Positions 10,733 through 23,600 of a DNA stretch of 64,000 nucleotides are shown one piece after another (position 1 is the first letter of the stretch; every line of letters starts with the position of its first letter). Origin of the DNA: Byssothecium circinans (taxonomy: Eukaryota; Ascomycota; Dothideomycetes; Pleosporales; Massarinaceae). The position numbers were made by a program, and so were the translations under genes. A model generated the notes under the pieces. The model had not been told where the DNA came from. It did not search any database and was given only the letters and a program-made list of their open reading frames with translations. Location of the stretch: contig ML976984.1 in assembly GCA_010015675.1 (NCBI GenBank), forward strand, positions 612,762-676,761. Direction: 5' to 3'.

Positions 10733-11510
10733 CTAGAGGCTCAGAATGGGATACAGGGCCAGCAAGTTTTGTCCTGTTGTAGATCGCAAGACCCGAAGAT
10801 TGTTGTTGAAGGTTCTTGCCGCCACTTGGGAGAGATCAGGGTGAGCCATATCGATGAGGTAGTTCAACAAGTTTTGGGGATTTCCGAATCGCCACATTGG
10901 TCCCAGGTTCACCATCTCCAATCCCGGCATCAATTTTAGTATACGGCCTACATATACGCTGAGTATGTCCACGTCATCTCTGAAAACCAAGCGACGCACA
11001 ATGCGCCCTTCCTCGCTGGTATTGTTGATATATGCGCGGTAAGTATCCATTGATCTCGTCCAGCCTATAGCGCGCGTCTCGTTACACGCCTTTTTGACGT
11101 CCTCCTCCGTCAACTCGCTATAACTCCTCACAGCATCGGCCAAATTGAAGCTCCGCACGTAGGTACCAAGGATTGAGCGCTCACTTAATGTGCGAATGAG
11201 GCGGCTGCCGTTTTTGGGTACAGGAATCTCCAGATTAGGGCCGGTTATGTGATACAAAGGAATATTGCGATAGAGGAGCGGTAAGGCAATTCGTTGGATC
11301 TTCTTAGAGATCAGACAGAGAACTGAGGACCTGAAGGTTGGCGCGGTCCAGACTTGTTGGAGGCTTGTCGGTTTCTGTGGGCAATGGGCGAGGTGCGAAG
11401 TACTGGAATATGCAGTATAGAAGCTCTTCTGGCAGCTTGTTGAGGAGGTCGCAAGAAGACCAGCCACGGCTGCCTCGCCAGTGCCTGCAAGTGGTCGTGC
11501 GCATAGCCAT
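10733..11510 (-). pseudogene. F-box domain gene with an internal frameshift
   Basis: The F-box is split between two frames. From ATG 11510 the first frame gives LLNKLPEELLYCIFQYFAP and ANLQVLSSL, then hits a stop within four codons. The continuation CLISKKIQRIALPLLYRNI, the usual end of this fungal F-box type, lies in the next frame and runs to the stop at 10733. The change of frame falls at about 11314-11318, where the DNA reads like a loss of two bases in a TGTG run. F-box proteins link substrates to SCF ubiquitin ligases through Skp1. After the break the ORF is open for about 190 codons, so decay is recent or the shift is an assembly error. No intron consensus explains the shift. The C-terminal region shows no recognisable repeats. 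Confidence 0.6.
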
Positions 11511-13679
11511 GCGTTGACGCGGTGTTGTGAAGTCGAATAACACAACGAAAGACCTAGACGTCTAGGAAGAAGAAGGTCCAGATAAGGGGTGTATATTGTC
11601 GTTCGGCGAATGTGAGGAAGAACTGATGAATAGTTCAGAAATTAGTGTTCGTGCGGAAGGATGAACTCGATAGAGGCCATTGTACGGATCGTGGTTGATG
11701 ATTACACGCTTTTGCTCCTGGCACCCAACTCCAACAAATCATTGCGACTTTGAATCCATCTCCAGGTTTGGAGTATGCTGGACTGGATAGATTGCGTCCT
11801 CGTGCAGTTTCCTAACCACGAAACCGCACGGCGCGTGACGGCACGTTTTGATCGCATTATCAATCCTAGACCAACACATCAGTAAAATGGCTGCCGCTCA
11901 AATATTAAAGATAATCGTATATTTTACAGTCGCATGTCAAAAGTTTTGCGACACTTTCCACTGTTTGGGCCGGACTGGTGCATGTGAAGTGTTGCAACAT
12001 TTCTTCACTAGGATCGTATTAGCAAAAGGATCGAATATGCGAGCGGATTTTTATGGAGGGCTGCAGAGTTTTGGTGATGAGCAAATCTGCCTTGCCATGT
12101 TCTCATAACATCGAATTGCACCGTATGTGATCTTATCGAAGGGACCAGGCCCACTCCGACGTCGCAGACTCCCGAACTCTGATACCGATACGTCGGGGAC
12201 TCTGATGGACTACACTCCTTCACTTAGCATGTTCTGCATGCCATTCACGCCTTGCGACCGGACTCCAGCAGGAAGCTCCACATAGTGTACTTCCTTTTTG
12301 TGTTCCGATTTCACCATCGCTAACATCTTTTAGGAAGGCAATGAAGTCGAGATAGGGTCTTCACTAGCAGCCAAGTGCTAAAACAACATGTGGTGTGTTC
12401 GCTCATCTCCGTCGCTGATAGATTGATCTAACGCTGACTTTCGTTGTTTGTCGGGAAAGAGCAGGATCGTTCCTTGCGTGCTTCCGATATGCAATGACGG
12501 TCGAAACAATCTTGGAGATAATTTGGAGAGCGCAATGCTGGCACTTGGGGCGAGCAAAACAAATCTCCACTCGTCACCACCACAACCCAACTTTGAACAG
12601 GTGGACCCTGCCACATCTCGCTATACAAGGCCAAGTTGTCTAATTATTGTATCCCCAGTTGCGCTTGCGAAGCATGAATACGATGTGCTCATCGGCGAGT
12701 CATCGCCTCTATTTTCATACTGTTTCCCAAAATCGAGGTTGGAAAGACCCCAGTCGTTCGGTCATTTGGTCAGGACATCGCACCGATACCTGTCCAGTAC
12801 TCATGCGCACGGGTGGAATTAGAGTCACGTTCTTTTGCCACCCGCGGTCTAATTCGTTGCATGCCAATGATTAAATTAATGCGTATGGCCTTATTGGTTC
12901 GCTAGGGATGCATTTTCTACGTGACTCCAATTTCCACCGTATCCACTACGCTCCGCGAGTACCACCGTACCTGGAGTGTCGCCGATACATTACTTTCGTG
13001 GCGAAGCTCGCTCTCCAGCAGTTCTCGGGATCCTGAATCGAGCTTAGTTTGTTTGGAAACGCCATTACCGTGCTTGACTGCGTTCTGATTGAAAATTAGC
13101 CATTCTATTTCGATTTCGCCAGCCCTGCTACTCATTGCAGATGCTAGAAACCTTATCTGATCATTTCTCCGCCCGATTTATCTGAATATATCACTCTAAA
13201 TGGAGCTTCAGACCGCTAACAAGCATCAACGCTGTCAAAACACTTTACTCCAATGATTGGCCAGCTCCACCACAAACGTTTCATCCCATGTTGAAAGTCG
13301 TCATTTCGCGCATTTATTCCCGAGGTCCCTGTAAAAATACATCGGGCGCACCTCGGATACCCATATCCGAACCCGAGCGACCAACTGCTCATCATAACGG
13401 CCTTCTGGCCCGTGGGGTCTGGAGCATCCACTCGCCAAGCGTCCAACTCCCACGCTAACAAGGCGGAAATTTTTCACAGACCCCGGGGGGACGCTTGATG
13501 CTTGGTTGTGTCGATTTGCAATGGCTGATGAAGAATCTGGTTATAGATGCCGGAATGGTGCCGCTGGTGTTGTATAAGACCAGGAGGTATGCCAAGTTTT
13601 AAACCCGTCCCAGTCTTTACATATTCCAACTACTTTCGTTCTTTTTGTCAAGGCTGGATCTTCATTTCGTCGGATCAAG
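11511..13679. other. Intergenic, 2.2 kb; promoter of the FMN dehydrogenase at its right end
   Basis: No gene is recognised in 11.5-13.5 kb. TATAAG at 13573-13578 lies about 100 nt before the start codon at 13680 and is the likely core promoter for the next gene. Confidence 0.4.
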
Positions 13680-14913
13680 ATGCGGTCTATATTCCTCTTC
13701 TCGGGGCTCGTTGCCTCAGCTCTGGCTGTAGAGCCTTTCCTCAATGAGCCGGACACTGGCCTCGAAACCTACTTGATGGGAACGAACTGGACAGAAGGGA
13801 CATTACCACTGCTCAAGGATATGCGCGGTATCCCTGACTTTGAGTTCGCTGCTCGCCAGAAGCTTAACAACCAAGAATACTCCTTCTACCGCACTGCCTC
13901 AGCCGGAGAGTGGAGCTACCGGAACAACCTCGACATCTGGTCTAAAGTCAAGTTCAGGGCTAGGTTCTTGACTGATGTCACCAAGGTCAACGAGACACTG
14001 ACCACTACGATCTTGGGCTACAACTTCAGCAGCCCAGTGTTCATTGCGCCGGCAGCGCGAGCTGGATACGCAGATGCGAACGGAGAGGTAAACCTTGTGG
14101 AGGCAAGTGGAAAGGAGAATACGCTATATGTTGCTGCGCTCTATGCTTCGAAGACGATTGAGGAAATCGCTGCTGCGAAAACCAACACAACCAACGGACC
14201 GCAAGTCATCTTCCAACAGGTACACTTCACTAACCCATCGCGAAACGAGAGAGCCTAAGCTAATGGGTATACAGATCTACACGAACAAGAATCTCTCAAT
14301 AACATGGGACGCCATCTCGCGGGCTGAAAACACAGGCGCGAAAGCCATCGTCTGGACCATCGATGCCCCAGCCGGCTCTATCCGCCACCGAGCCGCACGC
14401 TACGACACCGTCAACTCCAACTCCGAGACTTCAGCTTTGACCTGGGACCTCTATGACCAAATGAAGAACCGCACCGCTCTCCCTATCATTCCTAAGGGAA
14501 TCTCCACCGTCGAAGACGCTCAAGAAGCCGTTCGTCGAGGCGTCAAGGCAATCTACATCTCCAACCACGGTGGCCGACAACTCGACCACTCTCCCTCCCC
14601 TCTTGAGATTGCTTATGAGATCCACCGCAACGACCCTGAGATTTTCAAGAAAGTTGAGGTTCTGGCGGACAGCGGAGTGAGGTATGGAAGTGACGTTCTG
14701 AAGCTCCTTGCTCTCGGTGTGAAGGCTGTGGGTATGGGGCGATCGTTCATGTACGCCAACTGCTACGGTGTTGAGGGTGTGCAGAAGGCTATTCAGATTA
14801 TGAAGAATGAGGTTGCGCATGATGCGGCGCAGGTTGGTATTCATGATGTGCAGAATATTCCGATCAGCATGGTGAATGCGAGGGCGTTGGAGCAGACGGT
14901 CTATGTGGCATAG
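13680..14913 (+). CDS. Secreted FMN-dependent 2-hydroxyacid dehydrogenase/oxidase
   Basis: Two exons (13680-14219, 14275-14913; intron 14220-14274) give 392 residues. A signal peptide is visible (MRSIFLFSGLVASALA). The FMN-dehydrogenase barrel follows: DFEFAARQKLNNQEYSFYRTASAGEWSYRNN, ILGYNFSSPVFIAPAARAGY, the KGIST strand with the FMN/substrate lysine, the active-site segment SNHGGRQLD with the catalytic His, and the FMN-phosphate loop SGVRYGSDVLKLLALG-KAVGMGR. The family (L-lactate dehydrogenase, glycolate oxidase, mandelate dehydrogenase) oxidises alpha-hydroxy acids to keto acids. Substrate is not predictable. A leader peptide is unusual for this mostly cytosolic, peroxisomal or mitochondrial family, but I recall secreted versions in fungi. 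No cytochrome b5 domain is present. Confidence 0.88.
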
Positions 14914-17900
14914 CGGAAGGGTAACTATTAGATGGTGGTGGTGTTCAGCATTGTAGAGCGTTGGTGGTGGTTTGCTTCTTTTTCACTTGTCCATATTTTC
15001 TAGTCCCGGTGACGGGCATCAGCCACGGCTGAATTCGTGGAAAAGTTTGAGAATACAACTTTCTTCCAACCTCAGGATATAAATTATCATAAGGAAGATC
15101 TAACCAATAAATTGCATCGTTTCAAATTTTGGCTCGACAGCACGAATAGGTACTCTGCGTCCTTGGACTGTATCAATTACCTCGCCCCCGGAAAACATTT
15201 GCACTCAGCATCGACTCTCACCCAAACTACCTAGGGTTTATCAAAATCAGTAAAACAACATCAAGTGGACGTGTAACGTTGTGATTTCCAGTCCTGCGCT
15301 CTTTGAACTCGCAATGGCGTAACCTTCTAACCCGCCTTCCCAGGCTTACCATCTATCATGTTTTAGAACAGGGTCAGATTTTAAAGCCTACCAGGTACTC
15401 TGTCTTCATCATCCTGTAACTCCTTAAATTTTAGACTTCCACCAACACAAGCACCATCGAAGACATGCCACTAAAGCATGGCTACACATTCAGCGGACCG
15501 AAAGCTTTTTACCACCGGAAGTTGTATTGATGCATAGAAGCGAAATAGGTGAAGGACGATCATTTTCTCTTCAATTCCTTTCGTCGAGATGCCCTATATC
15601 CAGCGCTAAAATATTAAAATTTGTGTCCATAACAGCACCACTTCTGCGCGCTCACAGCGCCACACATATGCAGATCAAATCAGTGACTTTTAGTGAGATA
15701 GGACGGAGAGGCACTTAAACCCCAACATGATGCCGCTCACTAACCACTTATGACCTTCCACAGAGATAAAGATTCCGGGGAAATTTAGTCTCATGCGATG
15801 TGATGAGACCAATTCTGAGAGGTAAGAATTACTGCTTACGCCACACAAGGGACAGATCCATTTCTTGAATCTACAGTTTCTGTTTAACATAAACTCCACG
15901 TCTGACCATTTAGAATGGCCAAAATCTATCTAGGAGAACACATGTCGCTTTCTCAATATTCTTTTGAATCCAACACAATGAAGCTCCATGAAAAGTCCAT
16001 GCTTCAAATTTCGGACCTGGTTCAACTGGTATGAAGCCACACTTTGGTTTCTTCATGAGTCCCCAATGCTCCACGCTGGTATTCAAATCTTCCAGAACCC
16101 CTCGACACATTTTTGGTTAGAGTGGGAATTTTATAGAGGCGATAATCCAAAAGTAGATCTTCATCTCGGTGTAATCGTAAACTCGCAAGCCGCGCAGACC
16201 AACTCATCAGAATTTTCAGTACCACCTTTTTTAATGCATGCCCCAACTACCCCCGAAAGGAATTCAACAACAGAAGCAGGAGCAGATATGGTGAATCGCT
16301 CTGAGTTATTTGGAGTTCTCCCGGCGCAAACATGTTAATCTCCGTGTAAACTTTTGAGTATTTCATACGTATGCTGGTCAAAAGTTTGGATGAGACAGTA
16401 AAGATAGAGGGAGTGGAAAAAACCTCCTGAGATCATTAGGAGAATGGTGGATGGTTTGGCAGGTACACGCTTTGGAGCGGGTGATTACTTGGGGAGGAGG
16501 GACCGGGAGACACCGGCTCATAATAACGATGCGATGGATTTTGGATGGCTGAGAGATAGGTGGATGAGTGACTCTCAGTCTCACACATAATCGGATATTC
16601 ATGAACTTTCTCAAAACAATATAGAGCCGGATACGTCCCTCGATTTGACGTAATGCTCGTTGTTATTCGTTTTTAAATCTTCTCATGTATATCCGAAGCG
16701 AGGGACACTTCATCTGCCGAGTCCATGGCGATATCTGGCCAATCTCTTCTCTGAAGTCTCTGTGTTTGGCAGTATCTCAGTCATAGCGCAAATCACGATC
16801 GTTTTAGGAAGTATGCAAAAAATATAGTCGGGTTTCGACACTCATGAAAACTGTTCTTAATCTTTTGAACCTCCCAATACACATTCGTCAGATGTCATTT
16901 TTCTTCCCAAGAACACCTTCACAGGCGTAAGAGTAGAACAAGCTCATATGAACTCGCTCCAGACATCACTCCATACTCGCCAGTCTTTTGTAGAAATTGT
17001 CCCATTGCTTAACTTCCAACATTATTTCCCGCCCCTAATTCACTTGCCCATCCAGGGTGTGGATTCCACCTCATCGCCCAGGGAACATTTTGAATTCTGT
17101 TTATATATTTTATCCCCTCGACCCAGTCATTCCACTTCGTTAACCATGTTTTATTTATACGTCCATGTCTAGCTTCGATTATTTTTAGATTCTGGCAACT
17201 GCCATACCCCAGGTTCAGTAAGTTCTAAGCTTCTCAAAGAACGAGTTCAGTGGAATATGGGACGAATGAATCGTCTTCTCTTCTCGCTGTCGGTGCATGG
17301 AAGCTTGATCGTTCCGTTTCTCGAAGATTTCATCCAAACATACTGCTTACTTCATATCAAGCAGTTCCTCCCAAATCCAACCCCCGCCCATGTCCTCTCA
17401 TTGATACGTTTTCCAACCCCCCCCCCCCCCTCCGCAACCCCCTTCCATCAAGAAACTCCCAAAAAACTCTTCAAAAACACTCATCGATTTGCATCCGTTC
17501 ATTCGACTTTCCATTTTATGGAGGAAGAAAAACAACAACAGAGAAAAAGATGTCTCCATCAACACAATCCACCCTTCAAGACCCAACTCGAAACAACATA
17601 AATACCCCCTAAACTGCGTTCTATTCAATGAAAAACTCTCATTTTCAGGGTGCTCACGACAACAGATCATGCAATCTAAGAACCCGTAATTTTTGTTTCT
17701 CCCATCGGTGGAAGCACACCTTGATTTTTTCTTCCTTCCTTCCCTCCTTCCTTCCTTCTTCTCCGATTCCAAAATAAACACACTCACACTCAAGCTCAAG
17801 AGCCACATAGCTTGCACACCGCCTCGCTTTTCGAGCCAGAGAGACAAAGAACAGACACATCGAATTAGCCTATGTGAGAAATCCGCGCCCCAGCCGTCAT

Positions 17901-18608
17901 CGGTATGTGCAGCATGAGTTTTAGAGCTGCATTCTTCATAGGCCATCGAAGCCAGGAGAGCGGTTTCGAGACATAAAAAGTTGGGTTGGTGAATTTTAAA
18001 ACTCACCGCAAGAGATAGATGACGGTGCGTGTAAGGAGAGACAGAGGGTTGGGGGTATACGGAGGGCTTTTATAGAGGAGGTGCAGGGGGAGGGAGGAGC
18101 GAAGAGAGGAAGGAATGGTTCCGTGATTACGGAACTGAAGCGTGCAAAGTCTATTCCAACGTCGTTTGCCGTTGGTTGGATACGGAATGGCTATCTATTC
18201 GTAATTCCATGTCAAGTTAAGAGTTCACGACACGTTTTGTTTTGACTAAGCTGATTCGAGAGATTGTTGGTATCATTTATACTACTAAAGGCTTGAATAT
18301 TTTACACTGCTGCATGTGTCACCAAAAACCGTTACGAGGTCATGCACGTCATTTCCCATACAGATAAGCATCTTCATTAGATCACAGACTATGCTATTCA
18401 CAACAAATATGGCGACACGCGGCTTTCTATCACTGCAGCCCCTTGAATGTACCGTACCAAGACCTAATGGGGGTATTCGCAGTGGAGACTAAAATTCTTT
18501 CCAATAAATGAACGACAGCGCATAGCATTAACCAACCTCCATTTACAACAACTTGTTGAAAACCCCCTCATAGTTGCGTTGCACCGTATCTCATTTGATG
18601 TGAGGCAT
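14914..18608. other. Intergenic, 3.7 kb, no confident gene
   Basis: The part from 15.0 to 17.2 kb is fairly AT-rich with no convincing ORF. From 17.3 to 17.8 kb it carries pyrimidine-rich tracts (a C-run at 17419-17430 and CTTC repeats near 17735-17760). A minus-strand TATA-like site lies at 18067-18074 (see its own entry). Nothing else is recognised. Confidence 0.4.
18067..18074 (-). promoter_or_regulatory. TATA box (TATAAAAG) of a possible unannotated minus-strand transcript
   Basis: A perfect TATAAAAG is read on the minus strand, with no known gene downstream. About 65 nt further along that strand a GTGAGT donor appears, and an acceptor TGCAG follows at about 17919. The sequence after it encodes only very short peptides, so a spliced non-coding RNA or a leader is possible. 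This is tentative. Confidence 0.3.
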
Positions 18609-20349
18609 CTAGACCTTGGGTTCCACAGACTCGGCCTGTGTAGTGGACCCGGCGCGGCGAGCGGTGACCTTAAGCTCGCCGGTCTCGATGTCGCGGGTGA
18701 GTTGGTCGAGGCGGGAGGCGGTAGCGCGCGTCTTCCAAGCGGGAATGCCGCGGTCGAAGACGTCGTCCATCTCCTCAAGCGTCTTGCCCTTAGTCTCGGG
18801 GGCCGTTAAGAACATCTGTACCAATTAGCGATACTGTCATTTTAGTGTGACCATGGGTGACTTACGTGGATCAGCGCCAGACCATTGAAGGTACCGAAGA
18901 TCATGTACATCTTCCAGTTGATGCTGTAGAGAAGTGGGGGCACAGCAAAAGCGAGAATGCAGTTCCAGATCCAGTTGGAGGCTGTTGCGAGCGAGACAGC
19001 CTTGGCTCGAACCTGAGAGGGGAAGATCTCGGATGGATAGGTCCAAGAAGTCGGGCCGTAAGTAGTGGCAAAGGAGGCAACGAAGAGGTACGAGCACGCA
19101 ACGATAGCCTTGGACACGGAGGCGTGCTCCTTGGGGATGAGCCAGGAGATATCGTGGTCAGATTTGTCGGGGTTGGGGTGTCCATAGGCTCCTTGAAGCG
19201 CGCCTGAAATGAAGAGGAAGGTCATCATGAGGGTGGAACCGATGAGAAGGGCGGGGCGGCGGCCGACCTTATCGAGCCAAAGGATAGCAGGCAGGGTCAG
19301 GGCGACGTTGATGATGTACTGGATTGAGGCAGTAAGCAGCTCGTCTGCAATACCTGCACCTCGCATGATGAAGACAATGTAGTACATCATAATGTTCATA
19401 CCACACAGCTGCGACCACATCTGAATGGACATGCCGAGAGCGACACGCTTGAGGATGCGCGGCTTGACGAGAGCACCGAAAGAAGTCTCAGCCTCCTCAC
19501 GCTCAAAACGCAGAGCATCTTCGATTTCCTTGAACTCAGCGAGGACCTTGGGGTGGTTCTGGTCGCCTCCGCCGTGGAGATTGGCAAGAACGAGGAGGGC
19601 CTCATCCCAGCGATCCTTGGAGGCGAGCCAACGAGGAGAACGCGGGAAGAAGAACATGCCGATGAGAAGGATAACTCCAGGGACGGCTTGAACACCCCAC
19701 GGGATGCGGAAAGCGGCAGCGCCTTGATTCGGGGCCTTTGGTCCACCGTCAACAAATGAAGCACCATATTGGATGAAGTATTGGATCAGAATACCCCTGG
19801 TAAATGTCAGTTGTCAATTACGATTCAAGGGATATATGGGCATGCTCACCAAGTAATGGCCCATTGCTGGAGGGAGACGACACGACCACGGATTTCCTTG
19901 GGTGCGATTTCCGACTGGTAGATAGGGACAATTGCTGATGTGATACCAATGGCTATTCCGCCAACGACACGACCAAAGCAAAGAAGTGCAACACCGTTTG
20001 AGGCAGCCTGGAAAATTGCTCCAAGGATCCAGATGGCAGCGCCGATCTGGATGGCGACCTTACGGGACAGCCTGTCTGCGATAAACGGGGATACCAGGGA
20101 GCCAACGAGTGAGCCTGCGGGCATACTGGCTGTTATTCCGCCCTGGCGCGTTCCAGATGGATAATCGAAGTAGTTCTTGTAGGCATTGGTTCCCAAGACA
20201 CCTGACATGGAGGAAATGTCGAAACCAAAAAGACCTCCACCTATGGCGGCGAAGCCACAGATGGCGTACACAGAGTAAAATGTCTGCGTGGTGTAAGTGT
20301 TAGCGGAGGCTCTGGTGAAGCTAGATAGCTTGAGTTGACATACCTTCAT
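18609..20349 (-). CDS. MFS hexose/sugar transporter (sugar porter family)
   Basis: Four exons (20349-20344, 20283-19850, 19796-18866, 18815-18609) join to 525 residues. Exon 1 encodes only Met-Lys, fixed by a GTATGT donor directly after ATGAAG and by the phase-0 junction MK|TFYSVYAICGFAA. Sugar-porter signatures are all present: GFDISSMSGVLG, GRVVGGIAIG...VPIYQSEIAPKEIRGR, PRSPRWLASKDR, QLCGMNIMMYY, LDKVGRRPALL and the C-terminal PETKGKTLEEMD. Twelve membrane helices are expected at the plasma membrane. The sequence resembles fungal high-affinity glucose transporters, but the exact sugar is inference. A CATAAAAG at 20426-20433 (minus) lies about 80 nt upstream of the ATG, and six SYGGRG sites lie further upstream, suggesting carbon catabolite control. 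Confidence 0.9.
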
Positions 20350-20409
20350 GTTGCCAGTTGTTCGGGGAGGTAAGGAACTGGGTGGACGAGACAACGGGAG
20401 AGAGGAAGA

Positions 20410-20674
20410 GCGGGGGTGGGAGAGCTTTTATGAGGGAGGGCATGAGGGTACGGAGCTGGGCAAGGCGCGTGATGGCCGGGCTCGAGCCTTCACCGGGGTC
20501 GACATAATCACGTTCACTCGTTTGACCCCAGCTGTTGCCCCGCCATCAACGCCCGTGAGCGGGAATCCTGCAGAATCCTGGGGTAGGACAAGCCCGACAG
20601 GGGGAGAGCGGCGCCCATATTTGCCTGCATGGTGCGCCCGCCAATCGAGTCTGCTACCGCGGCGCTGCCCCCAG
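20410..20674 (-). promoter_or_regulatory. Cluster of six CreA/Mig1-type sites upstream of the sugar transporter
   Basis: SYGGRG hexamers, in either orientation, occur at 20410-20415, 20493-20498, 20526-20531, 20538-20543, 20578-20583 and 20669-20674. That is 61-325 nt before the transporter ATG. SYGGRG is the known CreA consensus. Paired or clustered sites are what functional glucose-repressed promoters show. Such hexamers are common in GC-rich DNA, so density rather than any single site is the evidence. Confidence 0.45.
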
Positions 20675-23600
20675 AATCCCGTTTGCTCTTTCTCGTGGCC
20701 TCTAAATAATGGGAGTATCTCCCCTGGTAGTGGGAAAACATCGGCAGGTATACCCGTATACGAGGCCGCCAAGGGAAAGGATGGGTGTTAGGTATCTGAG
20801 GTGACTTCAGTTGGCTTTTGCTTGTTCCCAGCCTGTTTCGTCTTGTCAATACCACCCACCTGCTAGGCTTTTTCGTTATAGTGACAGTGGCCGACGATGG
20901 AGTCGAAGGTTCGAGAGCAGCACGGGGCCAATCCCCAATACGACCTTCACTGGCCACCTGAGACGTGCTGCCGTATCATGCACTCGCTGATGGATGGTGG
21001 TCGTTGGAGTTGGGTGTGCAGCGACGTCAGTGGCTCGAGAAGTCGCGCGCTCCATTGCAACGGTTTCACCGCGCCTCGGCTAGACCTCCTAAAGGGGCCT
21101 AGCACGCTAGGGGCTGCCGCCATTTTGATGTGTGCGTCTGACGGCGGCATAATGCTTGGCGCCAAGTTGTTGCGTGCGGTATTGACAACGTGAGGCCGAC
21201 GAAGGACTCAAACGGCGGGAGAAACATGCAGACGCAGCCAGAATGACGGCAGGTAACCCTAATCCGGAACCACAGCCGTCGACTCTCTCACCCCATTTTT
21301 CACTCTCCTCGCTCGCCATGGGATGCGCTTCGATGCCGACCATCGGTCTCTCCGTTGCCGAGTGAAAAGAGCAAACTGAACATCAAGAGCAACGAAGATG
21401 GCCCCACATCGGCATCTTCGTACCAAAGAGAATCTTGGGACCAACTTGGTCGCGCTAACGCACGGCTGGTTGCAACTGTTTACAGCCTGCCACCACGTTT
21501 GATGCACCTTCCTCCCGACCATCTAGCCCAGACCGTCGAATTCCATGACACCAACGAATGTTCTCATAAATCACTCTAGTCCCCAGTCAATCAGAAAGAG
21601 CTATGAAATTCAAATGCCTCAGACAATATTGTCACACATCGAGATTCTACAACCGGTACCCTACCGAAATCACACCACTTGGCAGAGACTCGAATCATCG
21701 CAACCCTCAGCGGGCGGCTAGAAGAGCGCTGCTATAATCGCCGAATTGAACCTCATCATGGGGATTGCACAGCATTGTTCGGTGACATGCTGTGTGAGCA
21801 TGAGCTTCCTTCTAGAACCTCAACTGCATTAGATGCACCACCATGGACGACCACACTTGCAGCCTTTGTGAAAGGTCTTGAGATGATTATCCGTGGATCT
21901 TTGGAGCTCAGAGACACCACAGTTGTCATTGCCTGCCTATCACACACGCAGAGCCCCTTCCTCAGATCTGACAGGAAGACTGGCAACCTGCTGAACGGGG
22001 TTGAAACATCCAGATCCTCGATCGCCGTCGATATGCGGCTGTCAATACGATCTCTATTACAAGAAGCACGCAGCTTTTGTTGAGACGGACGTCTGGACAC
22101 GTGCTTGGTGGGTATCAACATATCTGCAGCCACCGCCGGAATCAAAGTACGAATCATATGGGAATTTCACGATGGTAAATCCTCGCCATTCATCAACTTC
22201 CACCCGACAGGACACGCGCAGCTCCAGTCACAACGGAAATTTCTTTACTCATCTCCTTCTTTTCACTCCACCCCTTTCTCCTGCATACTTTTCCCCACCC
22301 CTCCCGCTGCCACACGTCGATCCAGCAATTCCTCAGCTACCCAACCACCACATCCCAGCCCACCCATCCCATTCGCTGCACATCATCACCAAGCGAGCCA
22401 GTAGCACCAACCCGAACCAGCAACCCATCCCCAACGTCGCCCCAATAACCTCACCCACCACAACCTATACCAGCACGCTTACTGCAAAAGTGCGCATCTT
22501 CCTCATGTACCAAGACCCTTCTTTCGCCTGCACAACAGCACGCCTGCGACCCTGATATCTCATCTCTGCACACCATTTCCCTTTTGGGCCATAGTGATTG
22601 GTTTGTGGCTGACAGAATGGCGGACTGCGCAGTGCGTGTGGTGGAGATGGGGCACCTGCTGACGATGGCAGCTGAGCTAGGGGACATGTGTTGTGGACAA
22701 GTTGCATCTGGGTTGGGTGATCGGTATAAGAGGTACTCATGTATCTGGGTAGTAGGTACTTCTAAAGTCGTGTCTTGGTAAAGGGTACGCAATCCCCACC
22801 GTCTACTAAGAAGTTCACGACGCGCTGTTAAGCTTACTGTCGCCACCCGATTCCGTCGTTTGCCTATCGACGGGTCATCCGCTGTACGACGTACTACAGT
22901 ACAGTACATACCACCTATTCCACGGTCTTCCGCGAGAGACCCACAGTTACCCGGGAGCTTCATTCGACTTCGCAATCCTCTTCCAAAGTCGACCTCGCAA
23001 GACCGTAGCCGGACCGACATTCTTCACCCAGCCCGCACCGCCATTTTTCCAGAACACGAAACCATCTCTCGGATACATTCAGCTTACACGCCTTTTCGGT
23101 GAGGTATACCGGCATTGCATGCAGCGTGCGCTGGATTGAACAGAGCACCTGGGAAAGCAAACAGCAACAACGACAGCCGCGGCCCTCCCCCCGCAACTTT
23201 CGAAAGTAAAGACCCCAATACCTCATCGATGACTTGCCCACAACCGCGACTCCAAGGACCTCCCCGTCCCAAAATATCCCCTCGTTTCTCCTCCACCCTC
23301 AGGAACCGCCCTTAGTCTTCGCTCTTGTCCTGGCCCTCTCTCTCTTTCTCAGTCTAAAAACCTGCTAGAACACCCACCGCCGCCACCAGTCCTGGAACTC
23401 TAAACCACGTCCTAAGCGAGAAAATGCCTCATCACATCACCAATGCCGCTTTCGCACGTACAAGCATTACGACGTGCGACGTGTTTATCATGGCGCTGGG
23501 GTATCTGGATCCCAGGGTTATGATGTCGCCGGAACAGCTGGTCGAGAGTGTGAGTCCGTGGTATCTGGATGCAGAGACGGTTTGGTGGCGCAAGTTTGTT

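Noticed and set aside
17398..18006. 202-residue minus-strand ORF
   Set aside because: Low-complexity Gly/Lys/Glu runs arise from C- and CTTC-rich DNA; there is no domain-like sequence.
22001..22555. 184-residue plus-strand ORF
   Set aside because: It is Pro/Ser/His-rich from C-rich DNA and resembles no protein; probably chance.
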